This document shows, piece after piece, positions 1 to 6,885 of a stretch of DNA of 21,677 nucleotides. Both the position numbers and the translations under genes were made by a program. The number at the start of each line of letters is the position of its first letter. Position 1 is the stretch's first letter. The DNA is from a virus. The notes under the pieces are model-generated. The model was given only the letters and a program-made list of their open reading frames with translations, was not told the origin of the DNA and did not search any database. The DNA is taken from IMG/VR virus record IMGVR_UViG_3300047556_000057, positions 1-21,677 of that record; one strand, given 5' to 3'.

Positions 1-2
1 TT

Positions 3-878
3 GTAGGCGCATCTATGAGTATTCCTGATTACTACTTTAAACATAAGTTCCAAGTAGGCAAGGATGAGATTGTCAACGCTGCCAGTACAGGTAAAATTTC
101 GGCGGTTTCTGATCCTGTACAAACAGAATTGGAAGATGCTTTTGATGTACTTGTAAAGCGTATCAACAGCGTCTTATATACTGGTTCAGGTGTCGCCGAT
201 GCTACTAATTTTGGTGTAGTTGGATTAAATAACATTGTCGGTGCTAACCCCGCCACAGGTACTTATGCAAATATTAACCGAGCAACTTACACACGTTGGA
301 GAGCTACCCGGACACAGGGAGCAGCTCCCGGAACACCTGAAGCATTGACACAAGCTCGTCTTGATAGCGTCTTAACTACCCGTAGAACAAACGGGGCAAC
401 TTACCGGGGAAATCAAAACGGTAACTTAGTCATTGTCACCACTGATCCTATTGAGCGCACCGTTTTACGCACTTTATACGGTTCTATCGTTGCTAACCAA
501 AACAATGACTTTACATCGATGTCAAAGGACTTACAACCATATGTTAAGTATTTGGTGCAAGGTATTCCCGTTATTTCAGACGTTGATTGTCCCGCTAATA
601 CGGCATTCTTATTGGATCTTCGGCGTTTTGCTCTGTATAGCTTTGACCAAAGCAATGCAGACAGGAACAACGAGAAAATTCAATATATCCCCCTACGATA
701 TACGGATGAAACCGGAATGACTCCGGGTGAATCCACTCTCTGGGTACGTCTGGCTGATGTCAGTGATGAGCATCCAGATTTGTTATCTTTTGAACTAAGT
801 GTAGCTTGCCAGCTAGTTTGTTACGATCCTATTGTGGGTATCACAAAACTAGAGGATATCAAGAATTCTATCCCATAA
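3..878 (+). CDS. Major capsid protein, C-terminal part (5'-truncated by window edge)
   Basis: The reading frame is open from the first complete codon at position 3, and the first methionine (position 15) has no ribosome binding site, so the gene probably starts outside the window. The visible part is about 290 residues. It has the composition and spacing of a phage major capsid protein: a Gly/Asn-rich segment with FGVVGLNNIV, then a stretch around RATYTRW, a central LVIVTTDPIERTVL strand, and a late segment resembling GIPVISDVDCPANTAFLLDL, which matches the 'target-site' strand common near the end of HK97-fold capsids. Its place directly before neck, sheath and tube genes supports this. It is followed at once by a strong stem-loop terminator, which suits a highly expressed capsid gene. 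The family assignment comes from recognised sequence character and order only; another head protein cannot be excluded. Confidence 0.7.
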   Translation, partial: VGASMSIPDYYFKHKFQVGKDEIVNAASTGKISAVSDPVQTELEDAFDVLVKRINSVLYTGSGVADATNFGVVGLNNIVGANPATGTYANINRATYTRWRATRTQGAAPGTPEALTQARLDSVLTTRRTNGATYRGNQNGNLVIVTTDPIERTVLRTLYGSIVANQNNDFTSMSKDLQPYVKYLVQGIPVISDVDCPANTAFLLDLRRFALYSFDQSNADRNNEKIQYIPLRYTDETGMTPGESTLWVRLADVSDEHPDLLSFELSVACQLVCYDPIVGITKLEDIKNSIP

Positions 879-903
879 CGATATAGTAATATATTGTTAT
901 ATA

Positions 904-945
904 AAAATCCCCCGGAGTCATGTAAGATTCACTCCGGGGGATTTT
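904..945 (+). terminator. Stem-loop terminator after the capsid gene
   Basis: A perfect 15-bp stem pairs AAAATCCCCCGGAGT (904-918) with ACTCCGGGGGATTTT (931-945) across a 12-base loop. The right arm ends in a T run. It starts 26 bases after the capsid stop codon. The arms are copies of the dispersed TGACTCCGGGG motif. Confidence 0.85.
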
Positions 946-989
946 ATCTCATATAAAAAGTTATCCCGTATAAGAAAATATCCTATATA

Positions 990-1004
990 ATAAAGTCACT
1001 TTAC
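990..1004. repeat. Palindromic repeat, copy 1 (ATAAAGTCACTTTAC)
   Basis: First of five copies of a 15-17-bp palindrome with consensus AGTAAAG-TGA-CTTTACT. Here the outermost G is replaced by A. It lies 13 bp upstream of the predicted -35 box of the ParB-like gene, a position suited to a regulator-binding site. Confidence 0.7.
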
Positions 1005-1017
1005 TGACAAGTGAATA

Positions 1018-1046
1018 TTGCACATTTTTATATGAGATGTTATCCT
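1018..1046 (+). promoter_or_regulatory. Sigma-70-type promoter of the ParB-like gene
   Basis: A -35 box TTGCAC (1018-1023) and a -10 box TATCCT (1041-1046) are separated by 17 bp. A transcript would start near 1053, giving a leader of about 30 bases that contains the GAGG ribosome binding site at 1072. It lies between the capsid terminator and the gene, so the gene seems to have its own promoter. Confidence 0.5.
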
Positions 1047-1081
1047 TAGTGAATAGTAATATCACTAACAGAGGACAAAAA

Positions 1082-1939
1082 ATGTCTATTAATAACATCG
1101 AAGTAAAAATCATGTTAGTCACACCCGATCTAGCTGAACAGTTTTTGCATGGACAAAATGATAATAGAAAAGTGAACAAAACAGCTATAGACAAGTATGT
1201 GGGTGACATGATAAGCGGTTTATGGAAACCTTATGCACAACCTTTAATGTTTGACATAAACGATAAAATGATCGACGGACAACATAGATGTCATTCCGTG
1301 ATCAAATCTGGTATTCCCCAAACCTTTATAACTTTATGGAATATACCAACAGATATCATGCAAGTTTTAGACACGGGACTAAAAAGAAAAACTTCTCATG
1401 TTGGTCAGATACTAGGATTAGATGTAAATGATAAGATGACATCTACCGTCAATCATATGTTTTTACTAGACCAATCTAGTAAAATAGAATTGTCGTCATC
1501 TAAAATACTAGAACTTTTTGATAAATATGAGGACGGTGTGAGATTCGCTTGTAAATATAATAAGGGTTTAGCTCTATATACTAGTGCGATGCTGAGAGCA
1601 TTAATAGCTAAAGCGTATTACTATGAAAATCATAGTGATTTAGATAGATTCATGAGAGTTTTTTTGTCGGGTGTTCCAGAAACTAATGATGATATAGAGG
1701 CTTTACATATCAGAAACTATCATCTAAGTAAAAAAGCTGATGGTGTGGGATTTGGTCAATATTCACAAATAAAACCTTACTATCTTTTAGCTCAACAAGC
1801 ATTAATAGATTTTCTTTTAGGTAAAACTTCCGATAAGATAGAATTAAAGAAAAAAACAGATTATTACCCTCTACCCGATCAAACATCCATGGAATATAAA
1901 AAACGTCTAGAATACTTTGAATATAATCTTTTAAAATGA
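1082..1939 (+). CDS. ParB-like (ParB/Srx-fold) accessory phage protein
   Basis: This 285-residue protein carries the sequence IDGQHR at residues 64-69, the signature of the ParB N-terminal/sulfiredoxin-like fold, which in ParB proteins forms the CTP-binding box and in relatives a nuclease site. Before it come features typical of the family: residues to be processed (TPDLAEQFL), then a helix ending in GLWKP. The rest is helical and not recognised. The start at 1082 is chosen over an upstream ATG at 1037 because GAGG lies about 7 bases before it. The gene interrupts the head-to-neck gene order, has its own promoter, and is bracketed by stem-loops at 904-945 and 1974-2015. This is the layout of a phage moron, a gene carried for regulation, anti-defence or host takeover rather than for virion assembly. 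Its real function is unknown. Confidence 0.65.
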   Translation: MSINNIEVKIMLVTPDLAEQFLHGQNDNRKVNKTAIDKYVGDMISGLWKPYAQPLMFDINDKMIDGQHRCHSVIKSGIPQTFITLWNIPTDIMQVLDTGLKRKTSHVGQILGLDVNDKMTSTVNHMFLLDQSSKIELSSSKILELFDKYEDGVRFACKYNKGLALYTSAMLRALIAKAYYYENHSDLDRFMRVFLSGVPETNDDIEALHIRNYHLSKKADGVGFGQYSQIKPYYLLAQQALIDFLLGKTSDKIELKKKTDYYPLPDQTSMEYKKRLEYFEYNLLK

Positions 1940-1973
1940 AAGATTATCTCTTAATACAAATAGAATAAACGCA

Positions 1974-2015
1974 AACATGACTCCGGGGGTTTTCCGTATC
2001 ACCCGGAGTCATGTT
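1974..2015 (+). terminator. Stem-loop after the ParB-like gene
   Basis: A perfect 14-bp stem pairs AACATGACTCCGGG (1974-1987) with CCCGGAGTCATGTT (2002-2015), again built from two inverted copies of the dispersed motif. There is no clear T run after it. The right arm runs straight into TATAAT (2015-2020), so the same region may hold a promoter for the neck genes. Confidence 0.65.
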
Positions 2016-2055
2016 ATAATGATTACAGAATTATTTCTAAGTGATCTTGAGTTTC

Positions 2056-2072
2056 AGTAAAGTGACTTTACT
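2056..2072. repeat. Palindromic repeat, copy 2 (perfect 17-mer)
   Basis: AGTAAAG (2056-2062), TGA, CTTTACT (2066-2072) is a perfect dyad with 7-bp arms. It ends 6 bases before the start codon of the next gene. There it would form a hairpin in the mRNA over the usual ribosome binding site, or act as an operator. Confidence 0.75.
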
Positions 2073-2078
2073 ATAATT

Positions 2079-2564
2079 ATGCCATCAGCACAAAATCCTC
2101 TTACGCTTTTTTATAATCAGTTCATAGGTGATGTGCTACCCGGCACACCTTTAGAAGAGCAAGAAATACAGTTTATTGCTTATTGTATTGGTTTTCCCAG
2201 GAATCAACAAGATTTTAATTGGAGGATAACCGAGACGCAAAATTATGAAATGGAAGTGATCAGGCTTCGACAAATAGTGATTGAGATTTTGCGTTTAGAA
2301 CAGCTTCGGGAAGATTCTATAAGTAAGAACCAAGTGTCAAAAGTTGAGGATATTACCCTCAATATGAATTACACAGATAAAATACTTGATGAACTTTCGA
2401 GTAATGTTAAAATGCTTGCAAGAATGCTCAAGCTACCAGTTCTAGATAATCTCTATGTCTCAAGTGATGATGTCACAGGACGTTTAAATGATCTAGGGCA
2501 ACTTTTACCAATGTCTAGGGGCGGTTCACACGATTCTTATCTAACAGCTAGGACGGTTAGATGA
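2079..2564 (+). CDS. Putative head-tail connector (neck) protein
   Basis: This 161-residue protein is not recognised by sequence. It is mostly helical, with a charged central helix pair (about residues 55-125). Its position directly before an HK97 gp10-like gene is where phages usually encode the gp6-like adaptor or a related connector. Its stop codon overlaps the next start in an ATGA (2561-2564), so the two are translationally coupled. No Shine-Dalgarno sequence is evident; the palindromic repeat occupies that place. The role is inferred from gene order only. Confidence 0.5.
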   Translation: MPSAQNPLTLFYNQFIGDVLPGTPLEEQEIQFIAYCIGFPRNQQDFNWRITETQNYEMEVIRLRQIVIEILRLEQLREDSISKNQVSKVEDITLNMNYTDKILDELSSNVKMLARMLKLPVLDNLYVSSDDVTGRLNDLGQLLPMSRGGSHDSYLTARTVR

Positions 2565-2872
2565 TAAACGCTGTAACTTTTGAAGGTGATTTTTTTTATC
2601 AAAGAGAGCGTGATAGAGCTTTTCAAATATCATTAGATAAAACTATAGCTTTCGGTGTCGATGTTGCCGCTAGTTACACTCCTGTCAGGACAGGGAATTT
2701 AAAAAGTAGATGGGAAGGGGATGATGATAGTATTTTCAACGATGAGTATTACGCGAAATATGTGGATGATGGCACTAGTCGTTTTTCTGGTAGAAATATG
2801 ACACTTAAATCTGTTCCAGATGTGACAGAAGAATTTATAGATAATGTAATAGATGCTTTAGAAAATCTATGA
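2561..2872 (+). CDS. HK97 gp10-like neck/minor tail protein
   Basis: This 103-residue protein shows the two hallmarks of the HK97 gp10-like family: TPVRTGNLKSRW at residues 40-51 (family form TPvdTGrLrnSw) and YAKYVDDGT at 64-72 (family form YA.yvE.GT). In phages this family joins the connector to the tail terminator and is needed for head-tail completion. It overlaps the genes on both sides by ATGA, which ties it into one neck operon. The length is somewhat short for the family, but both motifs are intact. Confidence 0.8.
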   Translation: MINAVTFEGDFFYQRERDRAFQISLDKTIAFGVDVAASYTPVRTGNLKSRWEGDDDSIFNDEYYAKYVDDGTSRFSGRNMTLKSVPDVTEEFIDNVIDALENL

Positions 2873-3276
2873 GTTTATATAGTGAACTGATAAACCTTAA
2901 ACAAGAAGTGATAGGTATTAGAGAAGAATTAGGCGATCCAAGATTACGCCAATTGGTTTTTGAGTATCCTAACGAGTCTTCCCAATATTTTGTAGTTACA
3001 CCTAAACTTGTGGTATCTCAAGTACCAGATAGAATGATTGGGCTACCGTTAGATAGTCGCTCAAATATCATGATTAGTGCTGAAGACTTATATATTAAAA
3101 ACGTTTCTAGAAACGTACCTAAGGAGGCATTGAGAACTAGAGCGTGGCTAGATCCGGTCTATGACTCCGGGGGGATAATCACTTCAGGGTTGAACTGTAG
3201 AGCGCACGTTATAAATGACAAAGGAGGATTGAGTTACACTCTAATCCTCCGTAAAGAATATGATACAAGATCCTAA
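2869..3276 (+). CDS. Putative neck/tail-completion protein
   Basis: This 135-residue protein is not recognised. It begins with a helical stretch (residues 1-25) and continues as a beta-rich domain with SRSNIMISAEDLYIKNV, ending in a strand GLSYTLILRKEY. The start overlaps the preceding stop (ATGA), and it belongs to the neck operon; a head-closure or stopper role would fit but is not shown. One copy of the dispersed motif (3163-3171) is embedded in frame and encodes Asp-Ser-Gly-Gly. The end converges with a small opposite-strand gene, overlapping it by four bases. Confidence 0.5.
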   Translation: MSLYSELINLKQEVIGIREELGDPRLRQLVFEYPNESSQYFVVTPKLVVSQVPDRMIGLPLDSRSNIMISAEDLYIKNVSRNVPKEALRTRAWLDPVYDSGGIITSGLNCRAHVINDKGGLSYTLILRKEYDTRS

Positions 3277-3458
3277 ATTTTCCTGAGTATTGGAGGTGCG
3301 ACGTAGTGATCGCGTCTAGTTGCTGTGAATAACTCCCCTGAATCACTCTCGAAATATATGGAACTTTCATCTATGAAATTTATCGTGTAAAGTTGTGGTC
3401 TATTGTTAGTGTGTGTCACAGCTTCTAGAACATCACCGATTTGATAATTCTTAGACAT
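3273..3458 (-). CDS. Small protein of unknown function on the opposite strand
   Basis: This 61-residue protein begins MSKNYQIGDVLEAV. The start at 3458 is preferred to an upstream in-frame ATG at 3512 because AGGTGA lies 5 bases before it. The sequence is beta-strand rich, with alternating polar and aromatic residues (YTINFIDESSIYFES) and a basic C-terminus, like small SH3-barrel proteins that accompany phage or plasmid genes. It is the only minus-strand gene within the neck-to-hub block, which makes it a moron-like insertion. It could also be a spurious frame, but the ribosome binding site, compact length and clean convergent end argue for a real gene. Confidence 0.5.
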   Translation of the reverse strand: MSKNYQIGDVLEAVTHTNNRPQLYTINFIDESSIYFESDSGELFTATRRDHYVAPPILRKI

Positions 3459-3499
3459 GGGTATCACCTGAAGAGCAATAAATATATGATAGCAATTAT

Positions 3500-4201
3500 A
3501 TGGTAAAACCATCCTTAATAAGTTCTAAAATTGTTCAATACTTGAACAGTGTGATATGGTTGCAATCTAAAGGTATTCAAGATCCACTTAAAAATGATCC
3601 TATAGTTGCATCGAAATCATACCCATCAAACATAATTACTGAATATCCCCCAGAGTCACTTAAGATTTACTCTAAAGATTCTAGGGTGAATGATTATGCT
3701 GGGGTCAAGCGATTGTTATGTGTTTATATTTATCCTTTCAGTATTACATGGGTATTCAATAGGGAAATTTATAAAACTTATCACCAAATCCCCCGGAGTC
3801 AACTATCAAATTTGGTGACTCAAGGATTACAATATTTGCTCATATCACCTCAAGGGATAGACCTTGAAGTTTTAAATATAGATTTAACCGACTGTGAATT
3901 TAAAGTGAGACCATCGGAAGATGTGAACAAACAAGAAAATCTTAATAGTTGGTCTGTGATAGCAAAGTTTGCTTTTGAAGTAACTTTTATATCATCCCCG
4001 GATGAATTTACAAACACTGACTATGCGGACATACAGCCAAGTATTTATGACTTTTTGAGTGATCCTATAGTGCCTGAAAGTGAATTTGAATTACTAGGAT
4101 TGAATATAGAAGTCAATCACTCGGATTTACCTAGCGTGACTCCGGGGAATGAAAATTCGTATAGACTTGATGAGTTAATAGTTATACCCCCGGAGTCATG
4201 A
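3500..4201 (+). CDS. Putative tail terminator/tail completion protein
   Basis: This 233-residue protein is not recognised. It lies between the neck genes and the sheath, where contractile-tail phages encode the tail terminator. The middle third alternates strands and helices (VYIYPFSITWVFNREIY, then WSVIAKFAFEVTF), which fits a terminator-like alpha/beta fold, but this is inference. The gene is unusual in holding three exact copies and one near copy of the dispersed motif. They are read in different frames as Pro-Pro-Glu-Ser, Pro-Arg-Ser, Thr-Pro-Gly and Pro-Pro-Glu-Ser. The last copy includes the end of the gene, and its TCATGA supplies the stop codon. Confidence 0.45.
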   Translation: MVKPSLISSKIVQYLNSVIWLQSKGIQDPLKNDPIVASKSYPSNIITEYPPESLKIYSKDSRVNDYAGVKRLLCVYIYPFSITWVFNREIYKTYHQIPRSQLSNLVTQGLQYLLISPQGIDLEVLNIDLTDCEFKVRPSEDVNKQENLNSWSVIAKFAFEVTFISSPDEFTNTDYADIQPSIYDFLSDPIVPESEFELLGLNIEVNHSDLPSVTPGNENSYRLDELIVIPPES

Positions 4202-4205
4202 GAAA

Positions 4206-4424
4206 ATGATAGAAGGTTATCCCAACGAACAATCAACACTGAAAGAGTTTTGCGATTTTTATGGTTATAGAATTTACAACACAAGCTATAGAAAAAGTAG
4301 ATGTGATTTATATGATCATTTAACAGGTGAAAAAGTTTTAGTTAATGTTTATCGTATCAACGCTCATAGATGGTTGATACATAAATATCTTACCATTAAA
4401 CCTCATAAAGGAATAGTAAAGTGA
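4206..4424 (+). CDS. Small basic protein of unknown function
   Basis: This 72-residue protein starts 4 bases after the previous stop. It is rich in Tyr, Arg and Lys (GYRIYNTSYRKSRCDLYD) and carries a predicted beta segment EKVLVNVYRI. No family is recognised. The close spacing suggests translational coupling with the upstream gene. Its stop codon lies inside the third copy of the palindromic repeat (4416-4430). A chance frame is possible, given its size. Confidence 0.5.
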   Translation: MIEGYPNEQSTLKEFCDFYGYRIYNTSYRKSRCDLYDHLTGEKVLVNVYRINAHRWLIHKYLTIKPHKGIVK

Positions 4425-4430
4425 CTTTAC
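4416..4430. repeat. Palindromic repeat, copy 3 (perfect 15-mer)
   Basis: GTAAAG, TGA, CTTTAC forms a perfect dyad that overlaps the stop codon of the preceding small gene. It lies about 50 bp upstream of the predicted -10 box of the sheath gene. Confidence 0.75.
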
Positions 4431-4479
4431 CGTAATTAAAAATCACTATTAAGTGATTACATAAATATATAATGTATGT

Positions 4480-4485
4480 TATAAT
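4480..4485 (+). promoter_or_regulatory. -10 box (TATAAT) for the sheath gene
   Basis: A consensus TATAAT lies 35 bases before the sheath start codon in a 96-bp non-coding AT-rich gap. The -35 region is poor (TTACAT at 4457-4462, spacing 17). An activator might replace it, and the palindrome at 4416-4430 is a candidate site. Confidence 0.4.
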
Positions 4486-4520
4486 ACTTATAGTACCTTG
4501 CAAGTTACTATATTTTTTTT

Positions 4521-6047
4521 ATGGCTAATTTTCTTAATGGTGTGAATATCGGAACTCCCGGTGCTTATGCCTTTTACACAGCTACCCAATCAAGACCTGT
4601 AGATATACAACCTTTTAGAACTTGTTATCTAGTAGGTTTTAGTGGGACTGGTGCAACATCTACTAAAAATAAACCTACACGTGTATCATCGCTAGCGGAT
4701 TTTAGCAATATCTATGGTACATCTGCAAGCACAGATAATGTAAGATTATTTTTTGATAATTCTGAAGGATATGGAAATCTATATTTTGTTAACGTTGCGA
4801 TCCCTGTCCAGTATGATGTTGACATCTTAAACACTACAGCTGGATCATATCCCATCACTATTAATGGTGTCACTAAAACTTTAGTGGTGACTGGTACACC
4901 TACAATAACCGAAATCTGTAATAATTTTATTGCGTTAATAAATGCCGATGTAATTCTAAATAAAGAGGTTTCGGCATTTATCGATCCTGAAGATAATACT
5001 ATCGTTATTCTGAAAGCGAAAAACCCATTGCAAACATTGACCGTCAGTGAAAGTAATGCGTTAATGGCTGCTGTAGTTTCCACACCTCCATCACCTAGCT
5101 ATACAGACTACGTTTACACCATACAAAATGCTTTCGATCCTACTCTGGAAGCGGGTTTTGTGTGCGCTCCCGAAGCTTTTTCTTCATTCCTTAAAAGTGA
5201 TAGGTTAAGTGTTCAAGTTGCTCTAGAAAACCTAGCAAGCGGTTCTCGTTATCAATGGGTTGCGCTAATTGACCCGGGGACACACACAGAAATTACTAAT
5301 CCTGATAGAGCGATCGCGGAAGCCGCTACTTACACATCTGCACAGGGGCATAGTTGCTATTACTACCCTTATGTCGTGAATCTAACGAATGTTAAAATTC
5401 CGCCTAGTACAGGTATTGCCGGCTTGGCGTTGCTTAGATATGTTCGAGATGGTTTTGAAGAACCACCAGCAGGTGCTTTGTACCCTCTTAAAGGTGTGAA
5501 AGATGTTGCTTATCAAACCTCATGGTCTGAACAAAACGTTGCTAACCCTGAAGGTGTTAACATCATTCTAAATAAACCTAATTATGGGATTGTGGTTTGG
5601 GGAGCTAGAACACTGTCGGCAGATCCTCTATTAGTTTTTCTCAATACCAGAGTGATCTTAAACATCATCATCAATAGCCTTTATCGTGGTTTTGATTTTG
5701 AAATTTTCTCGGCTATTGGAGGAACTGGTGCGGTGTTAAACAATATCCAAAGAAAAGCGATTAACTTGCTCAATACTTTCTGGCAATCAGGGTTGCTATA
5801 CGGAGCATCACCACAAGAAGCTTATGCTGTTCTAGGTGACACATCAGTGCAAGTACCAGCTTTATTACAACAAGGTATAGCCAATTTATTTGTATGGGTT
5901 GTTCCAGCAACTTTATTGGAAAGATTGATGATTAATATCAAACAAACAGCTATAGGTGATCTTCAAATCACTGTTGCTAGTGACACAACAGCTTTACAAG
6001 ATTCTGTTAGCAGTGGTGAAGTTAGTGACAGTGTAACAGCACCATAA
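4521..6047 (+). CDS. Contractile tail sheath protein
   Basis: This 508-residue protein matches the tail sheath family from end to end. It has an N-terminal GTPGAY element, then RTCYLVGFSGTG followed by NKPTRVSSLADFSNIYG (the common 'tsvaafvG...P..vts..dF...fG' block), and an NLYFVNV strand. Further on are an FVCAPEAFSSFL segment, a central WVALIDP, the PPSTGIAGLALLRYVRDGFEEPPAG region, and the C-terminal VVWGARTLSADPLL with a VILNIIINSLYRGF helix. The sheath wraps the inner tube and contracts at infection, so this gene identifies the particle as myovirus-like. A HIP1 site lies in the gene (5310-5317). Upstream are a consensus -10 box and the palindromic repeat; no strong Shine-Dalgarno sequence is seen. 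Confidence 0.93.
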   Translation: MANFLNGVNIGTPGAYAFYTATQSRPVDIQPFRTCYLVGFSGTGATSTKNKPTRVSSLADFSNIYGTSASTDNVRLFFDNSEGYGNLYFVNVAIPVQYDVDILNTTAGSYPITINGVTKTLVVTGTPTITEICNNFIALINADVILNKEVSAFIDPEDNTIVILKAKNPLQTLTVSESNALMAAVVSTPPSPSYTDYVYTIQNAFDPTLEAGFVCAPEAFSSFLKSDRLSVQVALENLASGSRYQWVALIDPGTHTEITNPDRAIAEAATYTSAQGHSCYYYPYVVNLTNVKIPPSTGIAGLALLRYVRDGFEEPPAGALYPLKGVKDVAYQTSWSEQNVANPEGVNIILNKPNYGIVVWGARTLSADPLLVFLNTRVILNIIINSLYRGFDFEIFSAIGGTGAVLNNIQRKAINLLNTFWQSGLLYGASPQEAYAVLGDTSVQVPALLQQGIANLFVWVVPATLLERLMINIKQTAIGDLQITVASDTTALQDSVSSGEVSDSVTAP

Positions 6048-6048
6048 T

Positions 6049-6095
6049 TCCCCCCGGAGTCAACAGGCTATCTCTTGTCATGATTCCAGGGAATC
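6049..6095 (+). repeat. Degenerate stem-loop related to the one at 15251-15300
   Basis: The segment from TCCCCCCGGAGTCA through an 18-base loop to TGATTCCAGGGAAT is a decayed copy of the terminator at 15251-15300. The loops differ at only three positions, and these changes remove the HIP1 octamer present in the other copy. The weakened stem between sheath and tube could act as a partial attenuator. Confidence 0.65.
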
Positions 6096-6129
6096 TTAGT
6101 AAAAAAATTTTATTAGAAGGACTATAAAA

Positions 6130-6648
6130 ATGGCGGTCACAAGACAAAAACAACCTTTTTCTGTTAATAGTTATGGTGTAACACTAAATATCGGAAGTGC
6201 CATCAATTCGTCTTATTGGTCTAAGTGTAGTAAAATTGAAAAAACATATGAAACTTCTGATTATTCCGATGGTCAAACTAACATAATTTATAAATTACCA
6301 GGAGGTGTCAGATTTACCGATATCACATTGAGTAAACCTTTCACAGAAGATGATGCTGAACTTTTTACAGAATTACTTAAAGTCAATTCTGAAAGAAAAT
6401 TCATAGAAGCTTTTATACAACCGATGTATAGAGACGGTTATTATAGCCAAAACATAGGCGGCGTTGTTATAGCTCAATTCTGCGTAGTTGTTTCAGCATC
6501 ACTTATAAGTGAAATTGACACGGGCGGAAATTCTCCTACCATGTTGGAAACTGTTTTATCACCGGGTTATATTTCTTCCCAAGGTTCAACAATCTGGTGG
6601 AGAGAACCTGATTTACAGACAATTACCACGGGAACTAATGGTGCTTAG
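6130..6648 (+). CDS. Tail tube protein
   Basis: This 172-residue protein follows the sheath directly, as tube genes do in contractile-tail phages. Its size and pattern fit the T4 gp19/contractile-injection tube family: an N-terminal strand, a YETSDYSDGQTNIIYKLPGG segment (family form 'e....egG.n..v.klpg'), ITLSKPFTEDD, and a beta-rich C-terminal half. The tube is the conduit for DNA inside the sheath. AGAAGGA at 6115-6121 is a good ribosome binding site for this start. The last codons and the stop lie against the left end of the IscB element, so they probably specify the guide of its RNA. Confidence 0.85.
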   Translation: MAVTRQKQPFSVNSYGVTLNIGSAINSSYWSKCSKIEKTYETSDYSDGQTNIIYKLPGGVRFTDITLSKPFTEDDAELFTELLKVNSERKFIEAFIQPMYRDGYYSQNIGGVVIAQFCVVVSASLISEIDTGGNSPTMLETVLSPGYISSQGSTIWWREPDLQTITTGTNGA

Positions 6649-6649
6649 T

Positions 6650-6840
6650 CAGTAACTCAGCCCTAAAGGGACTGAGCTTGTAAGAGAAATCAAACAAGCT
6701 GTACTGACCAGTCTAAGTCTTAGCTGACTACGTTTTTTGAGTCATGACACCCTGTGGATGCGTAGCTAGTCCCCTGCTCTGTCATTTGCAATTAAACAGT
6801 TTTAAAGTCACTGAAACAGTGTTGCAAATCGAAAAAGCTC
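6650..6840 (+). ncRNA. Omega RNA of IscB
   Basis: IscB nucleases use an RNA encoded just upstream of their gene, with the guide at its 5' end. This 230-bp gap has several nested helices: AGCTTGT/ACAAGCT (6675-6681, 6694-6700), CAG(T)CTAA/TTAGCTG (6709-6726), ATGACA/TGTCAT (6744-6749, 6780-6785), and a three-way junction. The junction is closed by ATTTGCAA/TTGCAAAT (6784-6791, 6822-6829) and holds TTAAA/TTTAA (6792-6805) and CACTG/CAGTG (6809-6821). Such structure in an AT-rich gap is strong evidence for a folded RNA. The 5' limit and guide length are inferred from known IscB systems. Confidence 0.75.
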
Positions 6841-6885
6841 TTAAAACATTGACGAAGCTAACATTACCCAGAAATGGAGGGACTT

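Noticed and set aside
1037-1081. Upstream start for the ParB-like gene
   Set aside because: The extra 15 residues have no family match, the upstream ATG overlaps the promoter, and the ribosome binding site fits the ATG at 1082.
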